Source: Bacteroidales bacterium
GTDB lineage: Bacteria; Bacteroidota; Bacteroidia; Bacteroidales; JAFGUD01
NCBI GenBank assembly: GCA_016936595.1
Contig: JAFGXO010000007.1
Span: forward strand, 1 to 38,041
Reading direction: 5' to 3'
DNA: 38,041 bases
This document shows, in pieces, positions 23,864-33,218 of the stretch; position 1 is the stretch's first letter, and every line of letters starts with the position of its first letter. A program made the translations under genes and the position numbers. Below the pieces are notes generated by a model. It ran no database searches. It worked only from the letters and a program-made list of their open reading frames with translations, and was not told where the DNA came from.

Positions 23864-26800
23864 TCAAATTTCAACCTCTTTAATAAGTTTTTCTTCGGCA
23901 TAAAGCAAAAAGCCTGACACTTTTTTATCTTGATAAATATCTTTTAAAAGATAAACATATTCTTTAATTTGTTTTTTATGTTCAGGACGTTCACTACCAA
24001 ATTTATAGTCGATTACAATTATTTCGGAATCGTTGGCAATAACTCTGTCGGGTATTTTTGTGGCTCCATATTTTGTCAAAATTTCTTTTTCCGAAAAAAC
24101 TTCCCATTTTGGATTAAACCACTCAGCAAATTGCTCATTTTCAAATAATTCAATAATTAACTTTATAATATCCTGAGCATCAGAATCAGTAATTTTACCA
24201 ACAAGTTTCATATCGTCAACAATTTTGTTAACATCGTTTTTTGTAACCAAAGAGCTTAAAATTCCATGCATCATAATTCCATATTTCATAGCATTACGCC
24301 TAACTTCAACGGTTTCGGCTATTAAATCTTCAGCATGTGCAATAATTGCAATATTTTTAGTCCAATCGTTTGAAGGATAAGAATTAGAAACAAAATTTTT
24401 AAATTCACCGATTTTAGCTTCACAATACACAATATTTTCGTCTCCAATTTGAAAAACACTATATAATTTATCCCAATAATTATTAAGTTTTAATGAAATA
24501 TTATTATTTTCATATTTCCCATAATCTACAAATGTATTTAACAAATTATCTGATATAGAATTATTAGTATTGCTTTTAGAAGATTTTGCAAATGCATAAA
24601 TTCTCTCTTTAGCTCTGGTAAAAGAAACATATAACATATTTAAATTATCCATATAGGAATAAATAGTTTCTTCGATGTAATTTTGTTGAAAATTTGATTT
24701 TGATAAATCAGAATTATAGTTGATTGGCAAAAATGGAAACTGGTTAAAAGGTGTGTTTGTTGTATTAGCCCACAAAACAGTAGAAGCTTTAGGATTTAAG
24801 TTCCAATCGATATATGGCATAATAACAACACCAAAAGCTAAACCTTTAGATTTATGCACCGTCATTATTTGAACTGCATTTTTTTGATCGGACAATTGAA
24901 CCGATAATTTATGAGAATTATTATCCCAAAAATTTAAAAAACCGGCAATATCAGACCCTGCATTATTTATGTAATCAGAAATTATCTCTTGAAATGATCT
25001 TATAAATGGAATTTCGGTTTCAAAATTATTAAGATTAAAAATTATCAGCAATTTTTCAACAAGCTCAAATAAAGAAAGATGAATAAAATTATTAAATTGT
25101 TCAATAAATTCTTCGGGTAAAAAGTCTTTTGCTTCGTCTAAATTTTTGATAAAAAATAATTTATCATCTACCGGAAGTTTTTGTAATCTATTATTATGTA
25201 AAATTATTTCAATCAATAGAATATAATTTTCAGGCATAACGATAAACTTTAAAACGTCAATTAAAATCTTAATTGCAAGCGAATTAGATAAAAGTAGAGA
25301 TTCTGCAGAAATAACATTAAATTTTTTATCATCTGTTAATTCAGAAATATGCTTTAGTAACAATTTCATGATTCTATTAGCATCACCGTTAGTTCTAACT
25401 AAAATACCAATATCTCCAGGTGAATATTTTTCTAATAATTGTGTTAATAAACAAATTATTTCCTGATCAACGGTTTCTTTCCATTCTACATTATTATAAA
25501 ATTGTATTTTAACAAAACCGCCGGTGTTATGTTTTGGAGCAATTTTTTGAACAGTATCTTTATAAGCTTCGGTTATGACGTTAGTCATTTCTGTAAATTC
25601 AGCATTTAACACATTATCAGCAACAATTTTTTGTTTTAAAATTTTAGGCAAAACCTGAAAAACAGCGTTATTAAATTGAACAATTTCTTTTTTACTACGC
25701 CAATTTGTATCTAAAGTAACTTCGGAAATATAAGATTTTCCAATTTCTTCTTTAATTTTAGAATGCAATAACCTCCAATCTCCGCTACGCCATCTATAGA
25801 TTGATTGTTTAACATCACCAACAATCAAATTATAGTAATCAAAAGCTAATGAATTTAAAATCAGCGGTTTAAAATTATGCCACTGAAAACCGGAAGTATC
25901 CTGAAACTCATCAATCATTATATTTTTAAACTTATTACCAATTTTTTCGTACACAAATGGAGCTTCGTTATTACCAATTATTTTTTTGAGTAATAATGTT
26001 ATATCGCTAATTAACAAGCTGTTATTTTTTTCTCGATATTCGGGTAATAAATTGCTCAAGTTATTTAAAACACCAAAATTAAAAATATTAGTTTTAATAT
26101 TAAGTGCCGAAAAATATTCTTTGCCTTTAGTTTGTTCCAAATTAATAAGTTCCTCCAAAACAGCAGAAAGAGCATCTAATGTATTTCGCCATTGACTTTT
26201 TAAATCTTCTTTTGTAGATTTTGACCACCAATCATCTTCATCAAAAGCTTTTTGTAATGTATTATTTAATATAACACTATAATCAGAATTTTTAAGAAAA
26301 AAATTGCACAAATAATTAATTTTCTGACCTTTAACATTATTAATTCCTGATTTTTCGATAATTTTAACTCCTTTTTCAATTAGGGCATTAAAATCTTTTT
26401 CGTATAAATTGATTAAAGAGTAGCAAATTTTTAAAATTTCGTTCATTTTTGAACTAAATTCTTCATCAGAAATATTCAGTTCGTCAAAAATATTGTAAAA
26501 ATCTTCTTTAAAAAGTTGCTTAGAAAAGTTCATAATACTATCTCTAAAATCCCAATTTTTTCCTTCCGAAATTTTTTCGTTTGCATATTGAATGAGCCAT
26601 TTTTGCAAATTTTCATTTTCATCAAGTCCTAAAATTAATTCATCAGTAAGTTCAGTTGCAACCTTTTCACTATCAAGCTCTAAGGCATACGAATTAGGAA
26701 TTTGAAGTTCAAAAGCAAAAGCTCTAATAACTTTTTGAACAAAACTATCAATAGTACTAATATTAAAAAAAGTATAATTATGTAAAATTTTAGTTAAATT

Positions 26801-27067
26801 TTTACGAGCTTTATTAGATATTTGGCTTTCAGTTAGCTTAAAATGATTTTTAATATCATCAAAAAATGCAGACTTTAAAGGTTTGGTTGATAAAATAGCA
26901 AGTTCGGAGATAATTCGCTCCTTCATTTCGCCGGCAGCCTTATTAGTAAAGGTTACAGCAAGAATACTCATAAATCTTGAAGGCTCATTGAAGGATAAAA
27001 AGATAAAATCTTTGGTTAAAGTGTGAGTTTTTCCGGATCCGGCAGAAGCTTTATATATGTTTAGCAT
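23864..27067 (-). CDS. AddA/RecB-like ATP-dependent helicase-nuclease (UvrD family)
   Basis: A 1067-residue SF1A helicase with a C-terminal PD-(D/E)XK nuclease. Motifs: Walker A ASAGSGKT (7-14), TFTNKAAGEM, DEFQDT (386-391), GDVKQSIYRWR (417-427), MTVHKSKGL (about 735-743), SFTRAKER (about 815-822) and the nuclease core IDYK (1019-1022) followed by QIKEYVYLL. This is the AddA plan: DNA end processing and recombination repair. In most relatives addB lies next to it, but here the neighbours are an MGMT-like gene and a universal stress gene, so the partner must be elsewhere or missing. It stops with TGA. Start ATG 27067 directly precedes the Walker A region, as is normal in this family. Confidence 0.88.
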   Translation of the reverse strand: MLNIYKASAGSGKTHTLTKDFIFLSFNEPSRFMSILAVTFTNKAAGEMKERIISELAILSTKPLKSAFFDDIKNHFKLTESQISNKARKNLTKILHNYTFFNISTIDSFVQKVIRAFAFELQIPNSYALELDSEKVATELTDELILGLDENENLQKWLIQYANEKISEGKNWDFRDSIMNFSKQLFKEDFYNIFDELNISDEEFSSKMNEILKICYSLINLYEKDFNALIEKGVKIIEKSGINNVKGQKINYLCNFFLKNSDYSVILNNTLQKAFDEDDWWSKSTKEDLKSQWRNTLDALSAVLEELINLEQTKGKEYFSALNIKTNIFNFGVLNNLSNLLPEYREKNNSLLISDITLLLKKIIGNNEAPFVYEKIGNKFKNIMIDEFQDTSGFQWHNFKPLILNSLAFDYYNLIVGDVKQSIYRWRSGDWRLLHSKIKEEIGKSYISEVTLDTNWRSKKEIVQFNNAVFQVLPKILKQKIVADNVLNAEFTEMTNVITEAYKDTVQKIAPKHNTGGFVKIQFYNNVEWKETVDQEIICLLTQLLEKYSPGDIGILVRTNGDANRIMKLLLKHISELTDDKKFNVISAESLLLSNSLAIKILIDVLKFIVMPENYILLIEIILHNNRLQKLPVDDKLFFIKNLDEAKDFLPEEFIEQFNNFIHLSLFELVEKLLIIFNLNNFETEIPFIRSFQEIISDYINNAGSDIAGFLNFWDNNSHKLSVQLSDQKNAVQIMTVHKSKGLAFGVVIMPYIDWNLNPKASTVLWANTTNTPFNQFPFLPINYNSDLSKSNFQQNYIEETIYSYMDNLNMLYVSFTRAKERIYAFAKSSKSNTNNSISDNLLNTFVDYGKYENNNISLKLNNYWDKLYSVFQIGDENIVYCEAKIGEFKNFVSNSYPSNDWTKNIAIIAHAEDLIAETVEVRRNAMKYGIMMHGILSSLVTKNDVNKIVDDMKLVGKITDSDAQDIIKLIIELFENEQFAEWFNPKWEVFSEKEILTKYGATKIPDRVIANDSEIIVIDYKFGSERPEHKKQIKEYVYLLKDIYQDKKVSGFLLYAEEKLIKEVEI

Positions 27068-27109
27068 TTAAATAATATTTTTTCAAAAATAATCATTTCG
27101 TCAAAAAAA

Positions 27110-27141
27110 TTTGTAAATAAACATTTTTATTTTTAAATTGG
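27110..27141 (+). promoter_or_regulatory. Candidate promoter for the universal stress protein gene
   Basis: TTTG (27110-27113), 20 nt, TAAATTGG (27134-27141; 7 of 8 match), 16 bp before ATG 27158. Confidence 0.5.
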
Positions 27142-27157
27142 GCAAAAATTTACAATT

Positions 27158-28018
27158 ATGAAAGATACAATATTGGTACCAACAGACTTTTCGGAAGTTT
27201 GTAATAATGCATTTAATCACGCTTGTGATTTAGCAAAAAACTTGGGTGTAAAAGTTGTAGCCCTACACGTGATAACTAAAGAAACTAAAAATTATCTTGA
27301 TGATCAACATCTTGATAATAAGGGACTGGAAAAGCGTTTGAGCGATTACGTAAATGGTAAAAAAGCTGAATTTGAAGTTGAAACAGAATATGTTTTAAAA
27401 GAAGGCAGTATTTTTGATGAAATTGCTAACGTAAGTAAAGAATTAAATTCAGTGTTTATTGTTTTAGGAACACATGGTAAAGTTGGTTTTCAAAGACTTA
27501 CAGGTAGTTATGCACTAAAAGTAATTAACAGCACAAAAATTCCTTCAATCATCGTACAAAAGAAACCTATTAAAGCGAGTTCGTATAAAAATATAGTGTT
27601 TCCGGTAAAAAGTTTTTCCGAAAATTTGCAAAAAGTTAGATATGCAATTGATATTGCTAAAAACTTTGATGCAACAATTCATCTTGTGCCAAAATATGAT
27701 AATGATAAATATGCAAAAAGTAAATTATTAGGAGATATAAACCATATTCAGCAAATGTTAACAGAAGAAAATGTTGACTATTGTAAAACTCTTCCGGACG
27801 AAGGAGCCGGAAATTTTTCAAAACAAGTTATTGATTATGCCGTAACTAACGATGCCGATTTAATTGTAATAATTACAAGCTCAAATTCAGCATTGCCAAT
27901 GTTTGATTCGGCAGATGAACAAATAATTTTTAACACCTCGCAAATACCGGTTATGTGTGTAAATCCGGCTCGGGTTAAAAAAATTGCTTCATTTGGAGGA
28001 AATTGGCCAGGAATGTAA
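27158..28018 (+). CDS. Universal stress protein with tandem Usp domains
   Basis: A 286-residue protein of two Usp folds. Domain 1 (about 2-136) begins with ILVPTDFSE and has the ATP-binding pattern G-x2-G-x9-G-S/T (GTHGKVGFQRLTGS, 104-117). Domain 2 (about 144-272) keeps the fold but lacks that motif, so probably only the first half binds nucleotide. Such tandem proteins respond to starvation or stress. It is a single gene between divergent addA and convergent ndk, with its own promoter and a perfect terminator. Confidence 0.9.
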   Translation: MKDTILVPTDFSEVCNNAFNHACDLAKNLGVKVVALHVITKETKNYLDDQHLDNKGLEKRLSDYVNGKKAEFEVETEYVLKEGSIFDEIANVSKELNSVFIVLGTHGKVGFQRLTGSYALKVINSTKIPSIIVQKKPIKASSYKNIVFPVKSFSENLQKVRYAIDIAKNFDATIHLVPKYDNDKYAKSKLLGDINHIQQMLTEENVDYCKTLPDEGAGNFSKQVIDYAVTNDADLIVIITSSNSALPMFDSADEQIIFNTSQIPVMCVNPARVKKIASFGGNWPGM

Positions 28019-28025
28019 ATAAATT

Positions 28026-28060
28026 AAAAATCGCTGAATAATTATTCAGCGATTTTTTTA
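28026..28060. terminator. Bidirectional terminator between the universal stress gene and ndk
   Basis: A perfect 32-bp palindrome (28026-28057) built on ATCGCTGAATAAT and its complement, with A-run and T-run on both sides, placed between two converging stop codons. Confidence 0.92.
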
Positions 28061-28070
28061 TTATAAATAA

Positions 28071-28517
28071 TTATAATTCAAAAAGATTTCCATCTGTATC
28101 AAAAAGCTCGCTTGAAGAGAAGAAAAATTCAATTTCTCTTTGTGCGTTTTCGTCGCTGTCTGAACCATGCACACAATTTTCCTGTAAAGAAACACCAAAT
28201 TTATTTCTTATTGTTCCTTCGGCTGCTTGAGTAGGATTTGTTGCTCCTATGAAATTTCGGAATGCTTCTACTGCATTTTCTTTTTCTAAAGCAATTGCTA
28301 CAATTGGTCCTGATGACATAAAATTAACTAATTCGTCGTAGAATGGTTTATCTGAATGAATTCCGTAAAATGCTTTTGCTTGATCGTTTCTCATTTTCAA
28401 CATTTTCATTCCAACAATTCTAAATCCGCCGTCTTTAGTAATCATTTTGATTACTTCTCCAGTATTCAAATTCTTAACGCCTGTAGGCTTAATCATTGTT
28501 AAAGTGTAATTACCCAT
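28071..28517 (-). CDS. ndk: Nucleoside-diphosphate kinase
   Basis: Transfers the gamma-phosphate of ATP to nucleoside diphosphates through a phosphohistidine. The 148-residue protein has the catalytic His117 in NCVHGSDS, Lys10 in MIKPTGV, and SGPIVAIALE, GATNPTQAAEGTIRN and the final EIEFFF segment. The length is normal. A -7 box (TATATTTG on the minus strand) lies 24 bp upstream. Confidence 0.97.
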   Translation of the reverse strand: MGNYTLTMIKPTGVKNLNTGEVIKMITKDGGFRIVGMKMLKMRNDQAKAFYGIHSDKPFYDELVNFMSSGPIVAIALEKENAVEAFRNFIGATNPTQAAEGTIRNKFGVSLQENCVHGSDSDENAQREIEFFFSSSELFDTDGNLFEL

Positions 28518-28540
28518 TTTTCTATTTTTTAATTTTTTTG

Positions 28541-28569
28541 CAAATATACAAAAATTGAATTATACCAAT
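28541..28569 (-). promoter_or_regulatory. Candidate promoter for ndk
   Basis: On the minus strand TATATTTG (28541-28548) matches the -7 consensus, with an ATTG-type -33 (28566-28569) 17 nt upstream. Confidence 0.5.
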
Positions 28570-28739
28570 CTGTAATTGATTATTTTTTATTTGAAATTAA
28601 AATTTTTAGATTTTTTTAAAACATTTAACCATTAATCCCCAAAATGATTTTGTAACTAATTATATATTAGGCAATTAATAAAAAAAACATATCTCACCCC
28701 TTTTTTTAAGTGGAATAGTAACTCTCTAAAAATAAAATA

Positions 28740-28814
28740 TTTACAATTGTTATCATAGTTTATTTAGAAGGCGATGAACATTAAACAATATTTATTTTAA
28801 TTAACAATTGTAAA
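28740..28814. repeat. 13-nt inverted repeat with palindromic core ACAATTGT
   Basis: TTTACAATTGTTA (28740-28752) and its exact complement (28802-28814), 49 nt apart. The core of each arm is itself palindromic, so these could equally be two operator sites. AT-richness lowers the significance. Confidence 0.35.
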
Positions 28815-29035
28815 AAACACATAAGCAAAAGAAAAATAGCCATTTTTTAACCCTGAAAAAGTAAAATATGAAAGAATACAATTGAAATATTCATTTTTTG
28901 CTATGTTAATATTTTATAAATTACACTTAATCGTTTAAATGTCAATATTTAACAAAAAAAATTAATCATTTTTATTATTTTCTGAAAAAATTTTACATAT
29001 TTGTGTTCTTAAATTATTAACCAAAAATTAAATTT

Positions 29036-29626
29036 ATGAAATCAAAATTCTTTTTTTTAAGCCTGTTGTTTTCGGCGGCAATTATTTTTTCTGCATGTGG
29101 CGGTTCATCTGACAATACCGATAATGACAACGATAATTCTAACTCTTCAACTAATAGTGCCAACGAAGGTGTTATCACTAATGTTGAAGATACAGGTATT
29201 GCAAATGTTTACGCTCTAACTTTTGAAGCCGACAATGGTGATGTTATTTACATGAATTACGAAACTTACGACGGAGATCCTTATGAACTTATGAACCAAA
29301 GAGTTGAAGTTAATTATTACACTTACGATACCCAACAAATTGTAGATATCTTGTATCAAGATTACTCTTTGTATGGTGAATATGGCGGGATATACTTAAA
29401 TGGCGGTAATATTGACCCGGGTTGGTCTTCTATTGATGGTACTTTTAATGCCTACGACGTAAGCGGTGATACGCCAAGTATTATTGAAATTTATGGTTTA
29501 GATGGTACTGACTTAGCTTTTGAAGAATTTGTTGACGAAACAATGATGGACTACAACGGACTACTTGTTACAGTTTATTATGTTGGATACGAAATGACCG
29601 AAGTTGAAACAATAAATATGCTATAA
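29036..29626 (+). CDS. Lipoprotein with a duplicated beta domain, function unknown
   Basis: A 196-residue predicted lipoprotein: lipobox FSAC with Cys21, then a Gly/Ser/Asn/Asp-rich linker (about 22-45). The mature part looks like two copies of a small beta domain (about 45-108 and 130-196). Each begins with a strand-rich VYALTFEADNGD or SIIEIYGLDGTD segment and ends with VEVNYYTYDTQQIVDI or VTVYYVGYEMTEVETI. The protein is very acidic and rich in Tyr. The family is not recognised; an OB-like fold is possible. It is a single gene with a 410-bp or longer AT-rich leader and a strong terminator. Confidence 0.7.
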   Translation: MKSKFFFLSLLFSAAIIFSACGGSSDNTDNDNDNSNSSTNSANEGVITNVEDTGIANVYALTFEADNGDVIYMNYETYDGDPYELMNQRVEVNYYTYDTQQIVDILYQDYSLYGEYGGIYLNGGNIDPGWSSIDGTFNAYDVSGDTPSIIEIYGLDGTDLAFEEFVDETMMDYNGLLVTVYYVGYEMTEVETINML

Positions 29627-29650
29627 TATTTAACTTTTTACACAAAAAAC

Positions 29651-29692
29651 AAGGGGGATTTTTAATTTTACAGAAAAAATCCCCCTTTTTTT
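29651..29692. terminator. Bidirectional terminator between the lipoprotein and icmF genes
   Basis: A 13-bp stem AAGGGGGATTTTT (29651-29663) / AAAAATCCCCCTT (29675-29687), 11-nt loop, followed by T-run; convergent with the minus-strand mutase gene. Confidence 0.9.
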
Positions 29693-29719
29693 TGAAGTTT
29701 AAAAACACAAATTTCACGT

Positions 29720-32700
29720 TTACATATTTCTACGATACTGACCTCCAACCTCATACAAGGCATTGCTTATTTGACCCAGAGAACAATATTTAGAAACCTC
29801 CATCAATGCTTCAAATACATTTCCGTGACTTTCGGCTACTTGTTTTAAATGTTTAATAGCCTCTTCACTTTCATAAACCCAAACTTGGTGATATTCTTTT
29901 AGCGAATTTAATTGATGTTGTTTTTCTTGTTCGGTTGCTCTAATTACCTCATTAGGAACTTGAATCTCTGAACCAGTACTCGATAAGAACGTATTTACAC
30001 CAATAATTGGCATTTCGCCAGACATCTTTTTATGCTCGTAATACATAGATTCCTGCTGAATTTTATTCCGCTGATACATTGTTTCCATAGCACCCAAAAC
30101 ACCACCTCGCGACGTGATACTGTCAAATTCAATCATCACTGCTTCTTCAACCAAATCTGTAAGTTCTTCAATAATAAATGCACCTTGTAATGGATTTTGA
30201 TTTTTTGCTAATCCGTATTCTTTATTTATTATTAATTGAATAGCAAGAGCCCTACGAACAGATTCTTCGGTTGGTGTTGTAATTGCTTCATCATAAGCGT
30301 TGGTATGCAAGGAGTTACAATTATCGAAAATTGCATAAACTGCTTGTAATGAAGTTCTTATATCATTAAAATCAATTTCTTGTGAATGCAAAGATCTACC
30401 GGAAGTTTGAATATGGTATTTTAATTTTTGCGAACGTTCATTTCCACGATACTTAATTTTTATTGCTTTTGCCCATATTCTTCGTGCAACACGCCCAATA
30501 ACCGAATATTCGGGATCTAAACCATTGGAGAAGAAAAACGACAAATTTGGAGCAAAATCATCAATATTCATACCACGAGCTAAGTAATACTCTACATAAG
30601 TAAATCCATTAGCCAGAGTTAAAGCAAGTTGCGTAATAGGATTTGCTCCGGCTTCGGCAATATGATAGCCTGAAATTGATACTGAATAAAAATTTCTGAC
30701 CATATTTTTTATAAAATAAGCTTGCATATCTCCCATCAATTTTAGCGAAAAATCAATTGAGTAAATACAAGTATTTTGAGCTTGATCTTCTTTTAAAATA
30801 TCTGCCTGAACTGTACCTCTAACACTACTTAAGGTTTTTTCTTTTATTTTTTGATAAACATCAGCCGGTAAAACCTTATCGCCCGAAATTCCGAGCATAA
30901 ACAAGCCTAATCCGTTGTGTCCCCGAGGTAATTCAGCTCTGTATTTAGGTTGTTCTAAGCCTTTTTCGGCATAAATTTGAGCTATTTTAGCTTTAATTTC
31001 ATTTTCAAGACCATTTTGTTTAATGTAAATTTCGCATTCCTGATCAATAGCCGCATTAAAGAAATAAGCTGTCATTATTGGTGCAGGTCCATTTATTGTC
31101 ATTGAAACAGAGGTTTTTACGTCTGAAAGTTTAAACCCTGAATAAAGTCTTTTTGCATCATCTAACGATGAAATAGAAACTCCTGAATTACCAATTTTCC
31201 CGTAAATATCAGGGCGAACAGCAGGGTCTTCGCCATATAAAGTAACTGAATCAAAAGCCGTTGATAATCGCACAGCCGGCATTCCTGACGACACATAATG
31301 AAAACGTTTATTAGTGCGTTCGGGGCCTCCCTCGCCGGCAAACATTCTTGTTGGATCTTCGCCTTCGCGTTTAAACGGAAAAACTCCGGCAGTAAATGGA
31401 AAAAAACCCGGAAAATTTTCCTGCATACTCCACTCAATTTGCTGTCCCCAATCTTTAAACTTTGGAACTGCAATTTTGGGTATTTTTGAATGCGACAAAG
31501 TTTCAACATAATTTTCAACTTTAATTTCTTTATCTCTAACTTTGTAAACAAAAAATTCGTCTTTAAATGATTGTATTTTTTTATCCCAACCGGTAATAAT
31601 ATTTTTAGTTTCTTTATCTAAAGAATCACAATTGTTATCATATTGTTTTTGAAGTTCTTCTCTAACAACCGGATTTTCGCCTTTTCTATAAAACTGAATA
31701 ACATTATATAAACTGTAAAGTTTGTGTCCGGTTTCTTTTTTTAATTGAACATCTTTATTATAATTTCTTATAACATCTGCAATTTCAGATAAATAACGTC
31801 TTCTTTCGGGAGGAACAATATAGGTTGTTTCGTGTTTTGTAATTCCATCGTAATTTGGTAATAAAAATTTACGTTTATCAAGCAAATTTATGGATTCAAC
31901 AAGTTTTGAAAAAAACACGTTAACACCGTCATCGTTAAACTGCGAAGCAACTGTACCATAAACAGGCATCTGATCAGGCATTTTGTCAAAAACCTCACGA
32001 TTACGCAAAACTTGTTTGCTAACATCTCTCAAAGCATCGTCGGCTCCAAATTTGTCAAATTTATTAATCACCACAATATCGGCAAAATCCAGCATATCAA
32101 TCTTTTCGAGTTGCGAAGGAGCACCAAATTCGGGCGTCATAACATAAACAGATAAGTCACTGTGTTCGGTAATTTCTGTTTGGGATTGTCCAATTCCGGA
32201 AGTTTCAAGAATTATTAAATCAAAATTTGCAACTTTCAGGATATTAAGAGCATCTTGCACATAAGGAGAAACAGAAATATTTGCACCTCGAGTAGCAAGC
32301 GAACGCATGTAAACGTTATCGTGGTTTATTGCATTCATACGAATACGGTCGCCCAGCAAAGCACCACCGGTTTTTCGTCGAGAAGGATCAACCGACACAA
32401 TACCAATACTTTTATTAGGATTAGAATTTAAATATCTGCGAACAAGTTCATCTATTAAAGACGATTTTCCGGCTCCACCGGTTCCTGTAATTCCCACCAC
32501 AGGGATATTTGATTTATTTGCAATTTTTTTAAGCTCAACAATCTCATTTTCGATATTTTGACGGTTATTTTCACATGAAGAAATTGCTTGAGCTATTGCA
32601 TTAACCTCTTTGTTTTTAATTCCGTCAAAATTTAATTTAGATAAATTACCGGTTGCAAAATCAGAAGTTTTTAACAAATGATTTATCATTCCTTGCAAGC

Positions 32701-33088
32701 CCATTTTACGACCATCATCAGGAGTGTAAATTTTAGAAATTCCGTAATTTTCCAGTTCTTTAACCTCTTCGGGAAGTATAGTTCCGCCACCACCGGCAAA
32801 TATTTTTATATGAGGTGCACCATTTTCTATTAAAAGATCATACATATATTTTAAAAATTCGGTATGTCCTCCTTGGTAAGAAGTAATAGCAATAGCCTGT
32901 ACGTCTTCTTGCACGGCACAAATTACAATTTCTTTTACAGAACGATTATGTCCAAGATGTATAACTTCGGCACCGGTACTCTGCATTATTCGCCGCATAA
33001 TATTAATAGCAGCATCGTGTCCGTCAAAAAGCGATGCTGCTGTAACTATTCTGATATGATTTTTTGGTTGATATTTTTCGTTACTCAT
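29720..33088 (-). CDS. icmF: Fused isobutyryl-CoA mutase IcmF
   Basis: A 1122-residue fusion of a B12-binding domain (about 12-140; DGHD at 22-25 with axial His24), a MeaB-type chaperone GTPase (about 190-430; Walker [10 protein letters not shown] at 202-210, NKFD at 342-345), a linker and the mutase barrel (about 545-1122; [10 protein letters not shown] at 806-815). The residues contacting the acyl group are Phe570 (AGVF, Tyr in methylmalonyl-CoA mutase) and Gln771 (DQAQN, Arg in methylmalonyl-CoA mutase), the known isobutyryl-CoA mutase signature. It interconverts isobutyryl- and n-butyryl-CoA using coenzyme B12. The start is placed at ATG 33088 rather than the TTG six codons upstream. It has a shared intergenic region with the ankyrin gene. 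Confidence 0.92.
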   Translation of the reverse strand: MSNEKYQPKNHIRIVTAASLFDGHDAAINIMRRIMQSTGAEVIHLGHNRSVKEIVICAVQEDVQAIAITSYQGGHTEFLKYMYDLLIENGAPHIKIFAGGGGTILPEEVKELENYGISKIYTPDDGRKMGLQGMINHLLKTSDFATGNLSKLNFDGIKNKEVNAIAQAISSCENNRQNIENEIVELKKIANKSNIPVVGITGTGGAGKSSLIDELVRRYLNSNPNKSIGIVSVDPSRRKTGGALLGDRIRMNAINHDNVYMRSLATRGANISVSPYVQDALNILKVANFDLIILETSGIGQSQTEITEHSDLSVYVMTPEFGAPSQLEKIDMLDFADIVVINKFDKFGADDALRDVSKQVLRNREVFDKMPDQMPVYGTVASQFNDDGVNVFFSKLVESINLLDKRKFLLPNYDGITKHETTYIVPPERRRYLSEIADVIRNYNKDVQLKKETGHKLYSLYNVIQFYRKGENPVVREELQKQYDNNCDSLDKETKNIITGWDKKIQSFKDEFFVYKVRDKEIKVENYVETLSHSKIPKIAVPKFKDWGQQIEWSMQENFPGFFPFTAGVFPFKREGEDPTRMFAGEGGPERTNKRFHYVSSGMPAVRLSTAFDSVTLYGEDPAVRPDIYGKIGNSGVSISSLDDAKRLYSGFKLSDVKTSVSMTINGPAPIMTAYFFNAAIDQECEIYIKQNGLENEIKAKIAQIYAEKGLEQPKYRAELPRGHNGLGLFMLGISGDKVLPADVYQKIKEKTLSSVRGTVQADILKEDQAQNTCIYSIDFSLKLMGDMQAYFIKNMVRNFYSVSISGYHIAEAGANPITQLALTLANGFTYVEYYLARGMNIDDFAPNLSFFFSNGLDPEYSVIGRVARRIWAKAIKIKYRGNERSQKLKYHIQTSGRSLHSQEIDFNDIRTSLQAVYAIFDNCNSLHTNAYDEAITTPTEESVRRALAIQLIINKEYGLAKNQNPLQGAFIIEELTDLVEEAVMIEFDSITSRGGVLGAMETMYQRNKIQQESMYYEHKKMSGEMPIIGVNTFLSSTGSEIQVPNEVIRATEQEKQHQLNSLKEYHQVWVYESEEAIKHLKQVAESHGNVFEALMEVSKYCSLGQISNALYEVGGQYRRNM

Positions 33089-33198
33089 AGTATATTTTTT
33101 TGCCAAAATATCAATTTTTTTTAAATGAACAAAAACTAATGTTAAAAAGTAAATGCAATTTTTTTAAAACTAAACAATTATCGCATTTTTTTTTTTTG

Positions 33199-33206
33199 TA
33201 CATTTG
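33199..33206 (+). promoter_or_regulatory. -7 box for the ankyrin-repeat gene
   Basis: TACATTTG fits TAnnTTTG, 12 bp before ATG 33219. The -33 box is not clear because of a poly-T tract, and the leader would be very short. Confidence 0.5.
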
Positions 33207-33218
33207 TAAAAAAATAAA

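Larger units (their letters stand above)
28518..29035. other. 518-bp intergenic region, very AT-rich
   Basis: No protein, tRNA or known RNA gene was seen. It holds a candidate ndk promoter at its left end, a long AT-rich stretch, an inverted repeat TTTACAATTGTTA (28740-28752) / TAACAATTGTAAA (28802-28814), and an imperfect -7 box (CATATTTG, 28996-29003) before the lipoprotein gene at 29036. A small RNA cannot be excluded by eye. Confidence 0.6.

Noticed and set aside
31162-31551. Second minus-strand frame inside icmF
   Set aside because: Overlaps conserved mutase codons in another frame; composition is shadow-like.
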